Part shown: positions 23,141-34,317 of the stretch, piece after piece
Position numbering within the stretch: position 1 is the first letter of the stretch
Layout of the letters: each line of letters begins with the position of its first letter
Assembly: GCA_024663395.1 (NCBI GenBank)
Contig: JANFAH010000002.1
Span: 4,092,001 to 4,156,000, forward strand
Source of the DNA: Pisolithus tinctorius
Lineage: Eukaryota > Basidiomycota > Agaricomycetes > Boletales > Pisolithaceae
Direction of reading: 5' to 3'
Length of the DNA stretch: 64,000 bases
Made by a program: the position numbers and the translations under genes
The notes under the pieces: model-generated
The model's input: the letters and a program-made list of their open reading frames with translations, nothing else
Database searches by the model: none
What the model was told of the DNA's origin: nothing

Positions 23141-24468
23141 ATGTTACTGCAATCCAGATGGAACTGCGCCCGTTTAACCTTGGCATTCCGAATGCATCAA
23201 AGTACTGTACGTTCTAGACACCATTGCAGTTGCAACTCAATGTCTTGCTTCAGGGAGGCCCTTGTCCGGGTTGTCATCGGTGCCACTGGCATACGATGAA
23301 TACATACCTCCGAACGGAAATGTAACCGACCAGCCACTGGTCATCCTGCACGGTTTTTTGTAGGCCATGATCTCGCCTCCGTGCCATACCTCTCCGTGAC
23401 CAAGTGCACACAGTGGATCCAAGCGGAACTGGCAATCGCTTTCGAAGGCGTTCATGCGTGAGCTCCAACGTCCTGTATATGCTTTGGTACGTCTGTGACC
23501 CCACCTCTGCACGCTGTTCGGACTTAGGTGAAAGCAAGGATTTGCGCAACCACGGCTCCTCACCTCACAGTCGACCGATGACATATTTGCACATGGCTGC
23601 GGACGTACTAGATTTCATTCGTACGCTTTCATTGTCAAACGTATCGCTCCTTGGGCATTCTATGTATGTTTTCTCAATCCCTAGTCCATGCCCGGACATC
23701 GCTAAGCACACTACTTAAAGGGGTGGCAAAGTTGCAATGACTCTTGCCCTCCACCCCGAAACTCCAGCTGATATTTTAACTAAAGTAGTTGTATCTGATA
23801 TTGCTCCCGTACGTGCCAAGGTCTCCGAAGACACGGTTTTGCACATCAAGGGGATGGAAACAATTGAGCGTAACGGGATTGCTACTCGCAAGGAAGCTGA
23901 TGAGATTCTTGAAGGCTACGAGAAGGTAAGATCAAGCATTCATGTTATCGATGACTAACTGTTGCCCAGGACCCGCTCGTCCGCGCCTTTTTATTGACAA
24001 ACCTGGATACCAATTCACGTTCCGCGGCCTTGAAGTTCAAAATACCCATAGACATACTGAAGGAAGGAAGGTCCGAGATCGAGAGTTTCCCCTGGGCTCC
24101 TGGTGAGCGAAGCTTTCACGGGAACACTCTGTTTGTAAAGGGAACGAAAAGCAAGTAAGTCAAATATTTTGCTTGCGAGGCAACAAAATCTCACACCATG
24201 CCCTGCAGATATATCAATAGGGGTAATGTACCGATCATCAAGCAGTTTTTCCCGGAAGCTACCGTAACAGAGCTAGACGCCGGACATTGGAGTCAGTGAT
24301 CCCCCACTTCCCACTTTACATTTGCTAACGCGGTACACAATCAGTTCACGCAGAGAAGTATGATTCATGTGCTCTTCGGTGCTTCGATGCTTGCTCATCT
24401 TGACCTTTTCAAGACCAAACGAATTCAAGAAACTAGTGACGGACTACATTTTGCATGCAGGTACCTAA
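23141..24468 (+). CDS. IMO32: mitochondrial alpha/beta hydrolase (Imo32/ABHD11 type)
   Basis: The start MLLQSRWNCARLTLAFRMH is an arginine-rich, acid-free leader typical of mitochondrial import. The hydrolase follows: LAYDEYIPPNG, LVILHGFFGSKRNW (oxyanion loop), YALDLRNHGSSPHSRPMTY, and the nucleophile elbow VSLLGHSMGGKVAM. Later exons carry KVVVSDIAPVRAKVSEDTV, RAFLLTNLDTNSRSAALKFK, and the histidine region ELDAGHW, VHAEKPNEF, ending TDYILHAGT. Introns are about 50 bp. The family is related to human ABHD11, a mitochondrial hydrolase; yeast Imo32 is processed by Oct1. The natural substrate is unsettled. Confidence 0.88.
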
Positions 24469-24845
24469 TATCTCTCACATCTTATATCCATGTTCCACTT
24501 GCATTAAGGAACGGATAATTGAATGCCAGCACTTTCACACATTTTGTTCGCGTGTAAGCGTATGACACTGCTTGTTACTACAACACGTTGGTTGAATCTA
24601 AAAGACGCGTTAACCGGCACCAGCACCCCAAGCCAGTACAACAGCAGAGCATACACCAACAATGCTGCTGGGGATATCATGCAGTGCAGTATCTGGATGG
24701 ACGCTGTCTTCGAGGTGGCTAATCTCGGAAAGAAACATGCGTTTGAGATCATTGCTTCCTGTTTCCGGCGTCATTGGCTAGAAATTCCTGCCAAGCGTGG
24801 GGTGACGACCAGTAGATGCAGCTAGCGCAACACACAACATTGCGG
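24469..24845. other. convergent intergenic region, no supported gene
   Basis: Lies between the stops of IMO32 and the ICT1-type gene. A 100-codon plus frame (24523-24825) and an overlapping minus frame exist; neither shows recognisable motifs. Confidence 0.4.
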
Positions 24846-25605
24846 CTAGTCCCAACCTTTGCTAGACCTGCTCTTCTTGATCTGACTTCGATAGTTTTTC
24901 TGTTTTATCCTGCGCTGAGCATCCTCTTTGCGGAGTGAAGCAACGTGTTGTCGTTGTCCTTCAGAAGTAGGCGTTGGGATCACCTTCGACGCACACTCCA
25001 CCACTAATTTGTGCAACTGGTATTGGCAAAACTTTCAAATCAGTCCGACTGGAATGCAATAAATGACTACAAACCTTAGAGAGCGAATCGTCGACGTTGA
25101 GTGCTTGTGAACGAGATGCGCTGGAAGTCACTAAGAGAGAATTGGAGGACTTAACATAGCAGGGCTAAGGAAGTAGTTTAGAGGACGGCCGCTACGGTTG
25201 ATGCAACAGTAGCGTACACTCCGCATGAGGCTTTCCCGGGCCCACAGAGGAATCCAAGACGCGTCGAGTTGACATCGTGCAGTCACCTTCGTCGCCACTT
25301 TGTTCACGTTCTGCAATATTGGACGTCAGACGCCAATAAAACTTTGAAGAATTTATGCAAGGCTTAACTTGTCCTCCAGGCCCTGAACTTCGAGAGAACG
25401 TTAGTTCCACCAGGTGTTTTGGCACCGCTGCAGCAGCTCTGAACTGGGACAGCCACTGGCGTGCTTCCCTTGCATGTTGCAAAGTTTCCAAGGTTGTCAG
25501 GGAAGGGGGTAGTGGGAGGGTATTCGAACTGTGAATCGATCTCCACGACAGGGTGGGCCGCGTACAGATTCTAACCAAGGATGGCGCCAAAGAGCAAAGA
25601 GACAT
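24846..25605 (-). CDS. ICT1: mitochondrial GGQ peptidyl-tRNA hydrolase (ICT1 type)
   Basis: I place the start at 25605 (MSLCSLAPSLVRICTRPTLS), the first ATG of the frame, giving a mitochondrial-type presequence. The class I release-factor motif is plain: VELTFSRSSGPGGQ, with the intron falling right after GGQ, then NVNKVATKVTARCQL. The C-terminal exon is strongly basic (KEDAQRRIKQKNYRSQIKKS, SSKGWD), as expected for the tail that enters the mRNA channel of stalled ribosomes. The codon-recognition domain of true release factors is absent, so this is the rescue type (human ICT1/MRPL58, yeast YOL114C) rather than Mrf1. It acts on mitoribosomes. Confidence 0.88.
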
Positions 25606-25841
25606 GGTACTGTTCACTTAGGCGGCCAACCGTCGACACAACTGCACGGCGGGTGAGTTGTTGGTTAGTAGGAAGCCGCGGTCTGTCTGTAGGAGCAATT
25701 GATTTTGATTGTGTCGCGCAGCGATCATAACGTTTCTGAGAAGAGCCAGCAAGTCAATATCTAGTACTACGGCTAGTAACTACATACACCTAGATCGGGT
25801 GTAAAAACCAAAAACTGCTTACATTGTTGAGAGATGGTGCG

Positions 25842-27434
25842 CTACAGGCTAAACATATTTATATCCCCAGTGGATGATCCAAGTGCTATGAGGCCGTGTT
25901 CCTCGTCATAGTCTAGGCAAGACCAGGAAGAGCCCTCCTCATTTTCAATTGATGCTTTGATCTGCGCTTCGCTGCTCAAAGGACCAGGGAAAGCCGCAAT
26001 GATGAGCGTCTGGTTAGAAGTCGGGACCGGAATTGTTTGTAAATGGACATGCTCTGAAATGAGCCCAGCAATGGAACGGTCAGCGGGAAGCACCCATGCG
26101 GCTGAGCCGTAACGACCGAGGACCATATCACTGCAACGAAGTGGTCCGCGATTTGGGCATGTAAGGCTGGAGGCTAACGCCAGTCTCGGCAGGGGGAGAG
26201 AATCGGTCAAGGATGTTTCTCCAGGCAACCCGATTGAGCTTTCGGTGGGAAGACTGCTGCCAACCGTGAAAAACTGGAATTGGTCTTTCAACGACCATGG
26301 ATCATCCCCTTTCGTGCGGACCAGTAAAGACAGGAACGGAGGATCCTTCTCCGTATATCGCACCAAAGGGCCTGCAGACAACGAGACTCCGTCAACCCAT
26401 CCAAAGGAGGTGCAGCTATGCGGCAAGTTCACGGCCATCTCGTCATCTGGCCGAGCAAAGGGTGGTTCCGCGAAAATACAAACTGACCGGGCTCGCACCA
26501 CGAAAACGTGTCCTCCTGCAAATGTCACGTGTAATGGCTTATCCTGTTCGAGGACGTCAAGTTTCAGTGATGGGTGATCCAGATGTCATCACCTGCCAAG
26601 TATCAGGGCTACGCAGAAGGTATTGATTACCAGTCTTCCAATTCATGATCAATGTTTCGGAGTCGTGGTCCGAAAGTGCGATAATGTCGCCCCGCAGAGT
26701 GACTGGCTTGTACCGAGTCTGCAGGGTGGTAATTGGGCGAAAAGATACTTGGGATAGAGCGACCTCCGAAACGAGGGACAGTATTTCAACGACAGAGTAA
26801 CTGCAAACTTATCAGCCGCAGAAACGCAATGAAAGCATGTATCAACGATGACCTAGAGTGTTTGACGCATATTGCAATCACCGCAGCCGAGCTTTGATCT
26901 GAATTGGTGACCATTCCGTCGAATAAGGCTCTTCCTGGACTCCAGTGACCGATAGGTTGCATAGTATCGCAGTCCCAGAGATACAGGTCAGACCATATTC
27001 CCCTAGATATCGTGACGATCCAGTTTTTACCACCAGTCACCAGGAACTTTATTTCTTCGATAGCCCCGGTGTTACTGGGAACAGTTCGGAGGAGGCGTAA
27101 CCGAGTGTTCGGAGCTCTCCAATTCCGGCCGAGGTGGTATGCACGGACTGTAAGTCGTTCCAGTTCTCTGGAACATAGGGAGTACAGGGGACGACTTGGG
27201 AACGGTATATTTTCCTGTAGGATGTGGGCCTTGCATGCGTTTAGCCAGACGGCATGTTGGATAGATATGTACCATAGTCGACGGCAAACCTCAATCATCA
27301 GGCGGAACTCAGCCTACGTTATGCAGATCAGGGAAGAACAACCTCACCCGTCTGAGGGCTTGAATATCTGGAATTGAAAGTGCGGAGAAGATCCAGATGA
27401 GAGTATCGTCATCCAGTTCGTTGAGTGTTGTCAT
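25842..27434 (-). CDS. F-box protein with beta-propeller-like C-terminus
   Basis: Exon 1 encodes MTTLNELDDDTLIWIFSALS and IPDIQALRR, an F-box N-terminus; the next exon continues VCRRLWYISIQHAVWLNACK and then RELERLTVRAYHLGRNW, a pattern common to basidiomycete F-box families. The remainder has WD-like segments (KFLVTGGKNWIVTISRGIWS, LYLWDCD) and ends in GLIALGSSTGDINMFSL, suggesting a degenerate propeller. Such proteins act as substrate adaptors of SCF ubiquitin ligases; the substrate is unknown. The gene is divergent from the DUF4604 gene across about 208 bp. Confidence 0.78.
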
Positions 27435-27642
27435 GTTCTTTGCGATAACTTCCCCTAGTCAGACACACAAGACTGGATTGATGTACAACATTTGCCTCCT
27501 TCAGGCGGTTCTCGTGTCCAGGAGTCCAACAAGGTGAAGTATACAGTCGAGGGCCGAGGGCCCCGACTATAGCACCCGCGTCAACAGCGTCTAATAGGCT
27601 ACTTACTGCTTCACTGCTGGACACTACTTACTGGTGACTTGA

Positions 27643-28291
27643 ATGGCTCCCCCCAAGGAACTTAGCAGACATCAACTCTCGTCTCGCTTACAATACCAGT
27701 CTCAAACACCCGCTTTCCTCCAAAGATTTCAGAACAGAGTCCAAGGAGGTCAAGCTGAGGACGAGGATGAGCCTCAATACTACGACGATGGCTCAGGCCG
27801 ACCGCCGATTCCTATTCGACCAGACATCCCAGAGCGCCCCAGCAATGAGCGGGGAAGTGCTAGTGAGGATGACGATGACGAGAGACCTCAAGTTGTTGTG
27901 CTGAAGGAAGGCAAACATCTCACTGCGAGGGAAGCAGAGAACGAGAGGAGGAAAGGTTCGTGACGCTACTCAATGCCTGCCCTATTTCCACTTAAAATCA
28001 ATCCTTGCAGCGAAGGGCCTTCCGCTACTGCCGACAAACGAGGAACCATCGAAGCAGGAGGATAAAGAACGGTCAATAGGAGATAAACCACCCGCAAAAA
28101 CAAAACACACCACTAGCCTGTCTTTTTCGTCCTCTAGAGAAAAATCCAGTTCAACCGCAAGTAAGGCCAAGCGGAAGATCATAACGGATGATAACGAAGG
28201 TGACGGTGGAGGCAGCCAACCGAAGAAAACTTCGAGAAAGAAATCGAAGCGTGAGGGAAAGAGTCTTCTCTCATTCGCAGAGGATGTCTGA
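27643..28291 (+). CDS. DUF4604 family protein (KIAA1143-like)
   Basis: Two exons joined at RKAKG across a ~50-bp intron. The start MAPPKELSRHQLSSRLQYQ leads into TPAFLQRFQNRV and an acidic stretch, then the family core DDDDERPQVVVLKEGKHLTA. The second exon is Lys/Ser-rich and disordered (KKTSRKKSKREGKSLLSFAE), ending in DV. The family is small, nuclear-looking and of unknown biochemical function. Length, about 198 residues, is ordinary. Confidence 0.82.
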
Positions 28292-28811
28292 GAACACAAC
28301 GCTGCTCACGGATGTGAGCGGGCTTCTCTTTGATTGACCTCGAAGCTGTTGCCAGGCCGTGTCAAGCTGTATCATCATGACAACCTCCCTCGTGTACGTC
28401 CCAATTTACATACTCTATACCCATCCACACGTTGGCAGGTGTGTGCGACGCCGTTCTCGTCCCCATGTTTTGATGCCGATATACACGCCTGAGACATTGT
28501 CAACTCTCTCATAAGTGTTGGCACCTCATCTCTGGTTGACCGGCCTTTGAAACAATCTTGAAGTCTTGGAAGGGCAGCGCGTCTATGTCGTGTCTTCATT
28601 ACGTACTAGTATCACTACATAATCATGCTAAATCTGATGACGTATAGTGCTCCGGTAGCCTCACCATTCAGGAGGCAAGAGCAATATCTTGCGCGTAGCT
28701 GATACATCATACCTGGAATACAATGTTTTATCTCCTAAATAAATAAAAAAGCGATGAAAAGAAAACACGAATGGTGGATATTTGAATGGCGAATGCAGGA
28801 TGAAACTAGAA
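28292..28811. other. intergenic region, nothing recognised
   Basis: Between the DUF4604 stop and the DUF6534 stop (convergent). Only short frames are present, and no RNA gene signature was seen. The last ~150 bp resemble the flank of the second DUF6534 copy near 46.18-46.26 kb, so the duplication probably extended into it. Confidence 0.4.
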
Positions 28812-30822
28812 TCACACCTCTCCCTCTGTTCGTAATTCTGCCATCTCAACACATGTCGGAACGGCAGTGATGTCGATAACACCCACTTCGTACACAACAA
28901 AAAGCCTTTCTCCATTCTTGAAAATCTCTGCGATCTGTGGAAGTTGTGGTGGGTTTGCGAAGCGGATAGCTCTGATACGTAGATCAGTCATGGCGCCTGA
29001 AACCTGGGATCGATTGTGTTGACGGGTATTCAGCGATGCTAGAAGGGAGTTGGTGTATGCTGTTCGATAGTAGGCTGGGTTATTGTATTCATGGTTCGCA
29101 AGGCAGAAAAGACTGACACTTTCCAATGACGAAGTCCAGTGCCATGGACCACGCATAATGGCGATCAATGCTTTGAAGGCAAAGTGAGAGCAACACCAGT
29201 GCAACATGTCATACATACCGTGACGAGCACTGCAGTGGTGACTAATCTACAATGAAAGGCCTGAGTCAAGTCAAGGTCAGAAAGGGAAGAAGGATCAAGC
29301 TTACAAAGTCAGTAAACACCAGTTAACAGCATAGATGATAAGTGTATTCAGGAGACGCTTTTTCCTAAGCAGAATTCATTAGCTACGAACCATCAAGGCA
29401 GACAGGAGTCACCTTGGGGACGAGGAGTGTGAGCTACGCTCATATAAAAGTAAAGAGAGTGACGTCGCAATCAGACCCTCAGTCAGTATGTTGAAGGCCC
29501 CAAAGGGTATCACAACGGAAGACTAGGAATAACAACTCTTGAGTTGATGCACCAATGTCTCTATTAACAAAATTACCTTGATCTGCATAACAATGCGGAC
29601 TTCATTGTCGGCCAACCTATAAGCAAAGGATCAGCGTTTTAGTGAAGATGGTTGGACAGATAGGATTACATCGAAACGATCATCGCTGTTTGCTGGTTAG
29701 AATAGGTCTCATGCGGTGGAAGAACAGCACGAACCCATTTCAAACCCTGTTAAAATATCATTAGGAATGCCGCCAATGCTATAATAAAATAAAATAAAAC
29801 TCACCGAAGTGGACCAGTATTAATAACATCTATGCGACTACATTACCGGATAATATTTTTGCCACAAGCACAAGTACTCACAACTGGGACAGTCACCAAC
29901 CACTTCAGTTTAGGGCGGCACACTGAATCCTGATCAACAAAATCTCCACACACAGGCCGAATGCGACATACGGGAATATATTTTATGTGCAAAGAAGCTA
30001 GCGATACTCAGTTTATGACCAACAATTCACAAAAGGCAGTCACTTACAGTTGAACTACAGTAATAACAAGTAACTGGAACACAGTTCAATCCAATTATGA
30101 AGGCTTCTGAAATGAAAGGACCGCACGTTCACTGGAACCGATGCCTAAGGAGGGAAAACATTCAAAAAGGTGTGTTGTAGAAATTGTGGTTCACATACTG
30201 GGAACAACCTGCCATGTCTCATCAGTGGGGGGCAGTTTCGAAATAGATGGCGTACGAACCACACGATAAACTCTAAACTCGTAAGAACACAGTAATTGGT
30301 TATCTGTAATAATTGAGCACATATATAATGGTTACAAGGAGCAGACACATCAGCCTTACCAGGTAGTAATACAACATATGACACACTAATCAGGTATTAG
30401 CCACGCATCTGGTTGGAAGAACCAAGTACTCACTGAATGAGACATGAAGGGTATCAAGAATCCTGACATCGCATGAACAGATTTGACAGGTGTCCCGAAG
30501 AAGTCTAACTCACCATACGGCAGCAACCACAAGTTTTATGGTCAAGGCATCCCGAGAGCAGTGCGTGTAGTATACATAAGTCTGTGTAATTTGTAAGTAG
30601 AGTAGCATGAATGTTCTGTTTAAAACGCCCCTGGAGAGTTGTTATACCATATAACCTTGGCGTGGAATAAGGACATGAGAGAGGGAGACATGACAAGCAA
30701 AGAAATACGTACATAGCAGCGACCAAACCCCCGATGAGGGTAGAACTTGTCACGAACAAATTAACAGACGAGAATGTGTCTGGGTATAACAGGTCTTCAC
30801 CAAACTCGCCCAGGAGGCCCAT
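28812..30822 (-). CDS. DUF6534-type seven-helix membrane protein
   Basis: A many-exon gene. In order: MGLLGEFGEDLLYPDTFSSV, the first helix VTSSTLIGGLVAA, TYVYYTHCSRDALTIKLVVA, AVW|ILDTLHVSF, MCHMLYYYLV, TNYCVLTSLEFIVW, VVQL|SIASFFAHKIYS, LKWLVTVPV, and the C-terminal signature YTNSLLASLNTRQHNRSQ. These are the landmarks of the fungal DUF6534 family: alternating membrane helices and the SLLA-LN-R motif. Function is unknown. Introns are about 50 bp, and the first has donor GTACGT at 30712. The frame stays open upstream of 30822, so an additional 5' exon is possible. A broken paralogue lies at 46.3-54.3 kb. Confidence 0.75.
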
Positions 30823-31805
30823 GTCATTTAGGTAACTTGTGTGTAGACTTGGAGAAGCGATCGTCAGTGCAAGGGATGTATTAATCTGAAAAGTGGGACA
30901 ATCCAGTCTTGTATTTTAAAGGACGAAGGATCGGTAGAGGCATATTCATCTATTCCGACATGATCAGACACTGTCCATATGTCTGTCCCACCAGAACAGT
31001 GAATACTCACCGACGCCGATGCAGTACTATGTTTGAAATAGATGCTGGGGCCATAGGAACACCACAGCCTGCCTTCGAAGAAGCAAAACGCCTTCGGTGA
31101 GTGTGAGCCGCGTCACCTGACCGCGACAATAATTCAAACACATTGTAGAGTCCCTCACCATACGCAAAAAGACTCGAGGACAGCCTGGCCAGTTCCGACT
31201 TCCCGAATTTGAATCACCTTCATCGCGTCGTGGACCAAAACACCCTCACTTCCCACGTCATTGCCTTGCGTGCACCCTTGCAACCCGCAGCTCCCAGAAA
31301 ACTGGCATCCTTGCTGCGCCCTCTGACGTCTTCATCTTGTAGCGGTTTCAGCTCGCACGCTCTCGTGCAGACCAGGGGGAACGCATAAAGTACATTCTCT
31401 CTACATTATCCAGTAACACAGCCTTACGTAATATACTCGTACTTGTGTTGGCTTCTCACCTTCGAGCACACCTCAGTACTCCCAGTGAAACTGGTGTGAT
31501 ATAAGGTGACCAGATATGACCGATGAGGCAAGGGATGTGGTCATATTGGGTCAGAACCTGCTAGTAAAATGAGACTAATGTAGTATGACAGGGTTCCACC
31601 CCACATGAGACTGTATGATTTTTGTTATGGAATCCTACTGGTTCATATCCAGGCATATTTCTGTCATGCCCTGTAGATCTCACACAATATGCCCATATCT
31701 AATGAGGTGTGACATGGTATTATGAAGTCCCACTGGGTCATATATATGCACATTCATTAATTCCTCAAGGTGCATGCTGCTCAAAAATGCTACTGAATTA
31801 CACTA
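30823..31805. other. upstream region of DUF6534 gene, then CpG-poor flank
   Basis: About 31.08-31.33 kb (minus) resembles the region at 54.66-54.93 kb, but copy 1 is frameshifted there relative to copy 2 (shared PVFWEL segment). From about 31.5 kb CG becomes rare and no frames persist. This part is the immediate left flank of the Copia element and probably older repeat sequence. Confidence 0.4.
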
Positions 31806-32120
31806 TGACAGATATATCTATATGAAGTATACTCAGTCACACGCGAGTAGCGACAATGTCTAAATATTCACCTATACAAAGTATACTAGGCACGAGGATA
31901 AGTAAAGTAAAGAAGAGGGTTAAGTGTGTGTGCTCACCTCAGTCATGTGCAAGTAGCGACAATGTCTGAGGTGATGAATCTACTGTGTGAGACTAAGTAC
32001 TGTAGGTATTACGATACTGAAACCTGTGGATGTTGAATCCACAATTTACATGACAAGGGCAGTCTGTTCAAGACACACTACATTCTTTGTAAGTAATGAG
32101 AAATGTGCACATAAGTGCAA
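31806..32120 (-). repeat. Copia 3' LTR, left part
   Basis: It begins TGACAGATATATC on the plus strand and is collinear with 45437-45750. It is split at 32120 by the Gypsy element; the rest is 38870-39021. Confidence 0.95.
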
Positions 32121-32934
32121 TATCATGACCATGACACCAGTGTAAGCCCCTAACACCTACTCCACCCTCTTCCGACATGTTCCCGCGCTTCTCCGCCCTC
32201 CTCCGACGTGTTCCCACACTCCTCCGACCCTCCCGACACATCTCCACACCTCTCCGAGGTCCCCCGTCCATGTTCTGACCAACTCCGCTCAACTCCGCCC
32301 TAAGGTTGGTCACGTGGGCTGTTGGACTTGTGGCCCTGCATTCTAAATAGGGTTCCGCCCTCATGTCGGTTTTCTCCATTCTTCCACTCCTTCGGTGTTT
32401 ACCCTCTCTTCCTCATTGTAGTAGTTTCCTTGTCTCAGTTAAGGTCCCCATCATCCCTACCCTCTATCCCTTGTGTCAGAAGGACTCTAACCCACTATAC
32501 ACTTATTGGTTTACATTCCGCACTGCACCGCCCTTGACCTACATTGTATATAAGGCCATGTAGTACTCCGATGTAATCAGTACGAATATCGAATAAAGTC
32601 CCCACCTTCGACTCCCTCTGAGTCCCCTCTGGAGTTTCGTCTCCACTTCCTCTGAGTCCACTCTGCCTCTGAAATACGAGGGCTGAGCTCGTGCAAGGGG
32701 GCAGCGCACTAGCTGAACCCAATGCCCTCTCATCCGACCTCCGACCTCTGACTCCGACTCCGACTCCGACCTCAGCCTCCGAGACTTTCCTTCATACCCC
32801 TCCGCTCACTGTTCGTCAAATATCTCGCCACCCAGTGGTCGGATTCGCTTTGGACTTTGACTGCTGTACTCCGCAGCCCAACCCGCTCCAACTCCGCCCT
32901 AAGAAGGAGCCAGGGGTGTTGTCCGACTTTGACA
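32121..32934 (+). repeat. Gypsy 5' LTR
   Basis: 814 bp. It has a TATA-box candidate TATATAA at 32547-32553 and a polyadenylation-type AATAAA at 32592-32597, marking U3 and R. A short TCCGAC/CTCCGA tandem tract near 32740-32785 differs in make-up from that of the 3' LTR. Confidence 0.95.
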
Positions 32935-32989
32935 GTATATTCGTACTATCACTTGTACGAGCTCTCTCACTTCCCTTACCACATCTGCT

Positions 32990-34279
32990 ATGCCTCCCAT
33001 GACACGTCTCTGACAACGGGATGCTACTGAGGCCCTTGCTACAGCCTTGGCAAACCCCCGACGTCTCCCTTCAGTTGTTGAGCCCTTCCAGAGCTTCTCC
33101 TCCAGGGGGCGCTCCAACTCCGACCCTGCTCCAGACAGTGCCTCACGCGCTACACCCTCCATCCATCAGCAGTCCGCCCTCTGCTCTCCGCCACCTCCTA
33201 TCATCATTCACCCTGGCGGAGGTGGACCAGGTGACCCTGACGATGACCCCAATGATCCTGACTACCATCCTGGTGATGGGCCTGATGATGAGGATGATCC
33301 CGACAACCTCAGGGATCCCCTTGATGACCCGGTCCTTGTGCTGACCTGGGCCATCCATGCCCTAGCCCGCTCCAACCAGCGCTCTGGAGACTCCGCTCCA
33401 CGAACCAAAGTCCGCGAGCCGGACACCTTTGATGGGTCCGACCCTAAAAAACTCCGTGAGTTCCTGGTCCAGTGCGAGCTCAATTTCCAGGACTGCCCTC
33501 GGGCATTCTGCTCCGACTGAGCCAAGGTCACGTATGTGCAGTCCTACCTTAAGGGCATGGCATTGGCCTGGTTCGAACCAGACCTTCTCAATCTGGATGA
33601 TTACCTTAATCGTCCACTGTGGATGGATGACCACCGCGAGTTCCTCTGTGAGCTCACTACCAATTTCGGCCCTCATGATGCTGCTGCCGATGCTGTCCAG
33701 CATCTGGAAAACCTTACCATGAAGGACTCTTCGCGTATTGCAAAGTACTTAGTAGAGTTCAACCACTGGGCTTCTCAGGTAAAGGACTATGGCGAAGGTG
33801 CACTCCGCCACCGCTTCTACTCAGGTCTCCCTGACCGCATCAAGGATGAAGTGTCCCGTGTCGGCAAGCCTGCCACTCTTCATGCACTCCGCAAGTTGGC
33901 CCAGACAGTAGATGCACGCTACTGGGAGTGCAGGTCAGAAGTCTCCCACTCCGCCAAGCCTCCTCCTGCCGAAAGAACTCCACTCCGCACCTCTGACTCA
34001 AAGCCGAAACCCTCTGCATCATCCTCCGCCCCTAAGTCCGACTCTAAAAAGGCCGAAGCGCCAAAGTCTGACATCAACCATCTCCTCGGAAAAGATGGCA
34101 AGCTCACAGCAGCTGAGCAGCTCCGCCGCCTTACTGGTGGGCTGTGCCTCTTCTGTGGTGAACCTGGTCACTCTGCCAAGGACTGCCCAAAGTCGACTTC
34201 CCGTGCTGCCAAGGCCCGTGCTGCTAAAGCTGCCACTCCGACCGCTCTGCCTGCGGAGAGGTCAGAGTCAAAAAATTAA
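32990..34279 (+). pseudogene. Gypsy gag (capsid and zinc knuckle), two in-frame stops
   Basis: Start ATG at 32990, same frame as the longer downstream segments. TGA codons at 33011 and 33518 break it. The capsid-like part contains FDGSDPKKLREFLVQCELNF and KDSSRIAKYLVEFNHWASQV, as in retrotransposon Gag. A CCHC knuckle CLFCGEPGHSAKDC follows at about 34143-34187. The natural stop TAA (34277-34279) sits directly on a -1 frameshift signal. In both breaks the neighbouring codons suggest an arginine CGA became TGA. Confidence 0.9.
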
Positions 34280-34317
34280 CCCACTCCTCCAGGGAGCCTG
34301 TATGTCCTGGAGGAAGT
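34270..34317 (+). promoter_or_regulatory. -1 ribosomal frameshift signal between gag and pol
   Basis: Slippery heptamer A AAA AAT (34270-34276) lies in gag frame and is followed at once by the TAA stop. Six bases downstream a stem begins: CCTCCAGG (34286-34293) pairs perfectly with CCTGGAGG (34306-34313), extended by ACT/AGT across a single bulged A. Pol is in the -1 frame and is open from here. This is the textbook layout for programmed -1 frameshifting; that it works is inferred. Confidence 0.75.

Noticed and set aside
24523..24825. 100-codon plus-strand ORF after IMO32
   Set aside because: No recognisable motif, overlapped by an equally long minus frame, and in a 3' intergenic region.
32495..32733. 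Minus-strand ORFs repeated identically at 38420-38658
   Set aside because: They lie in the Gypsy LTRs; identity reflects LTR duplication, not a gene family.
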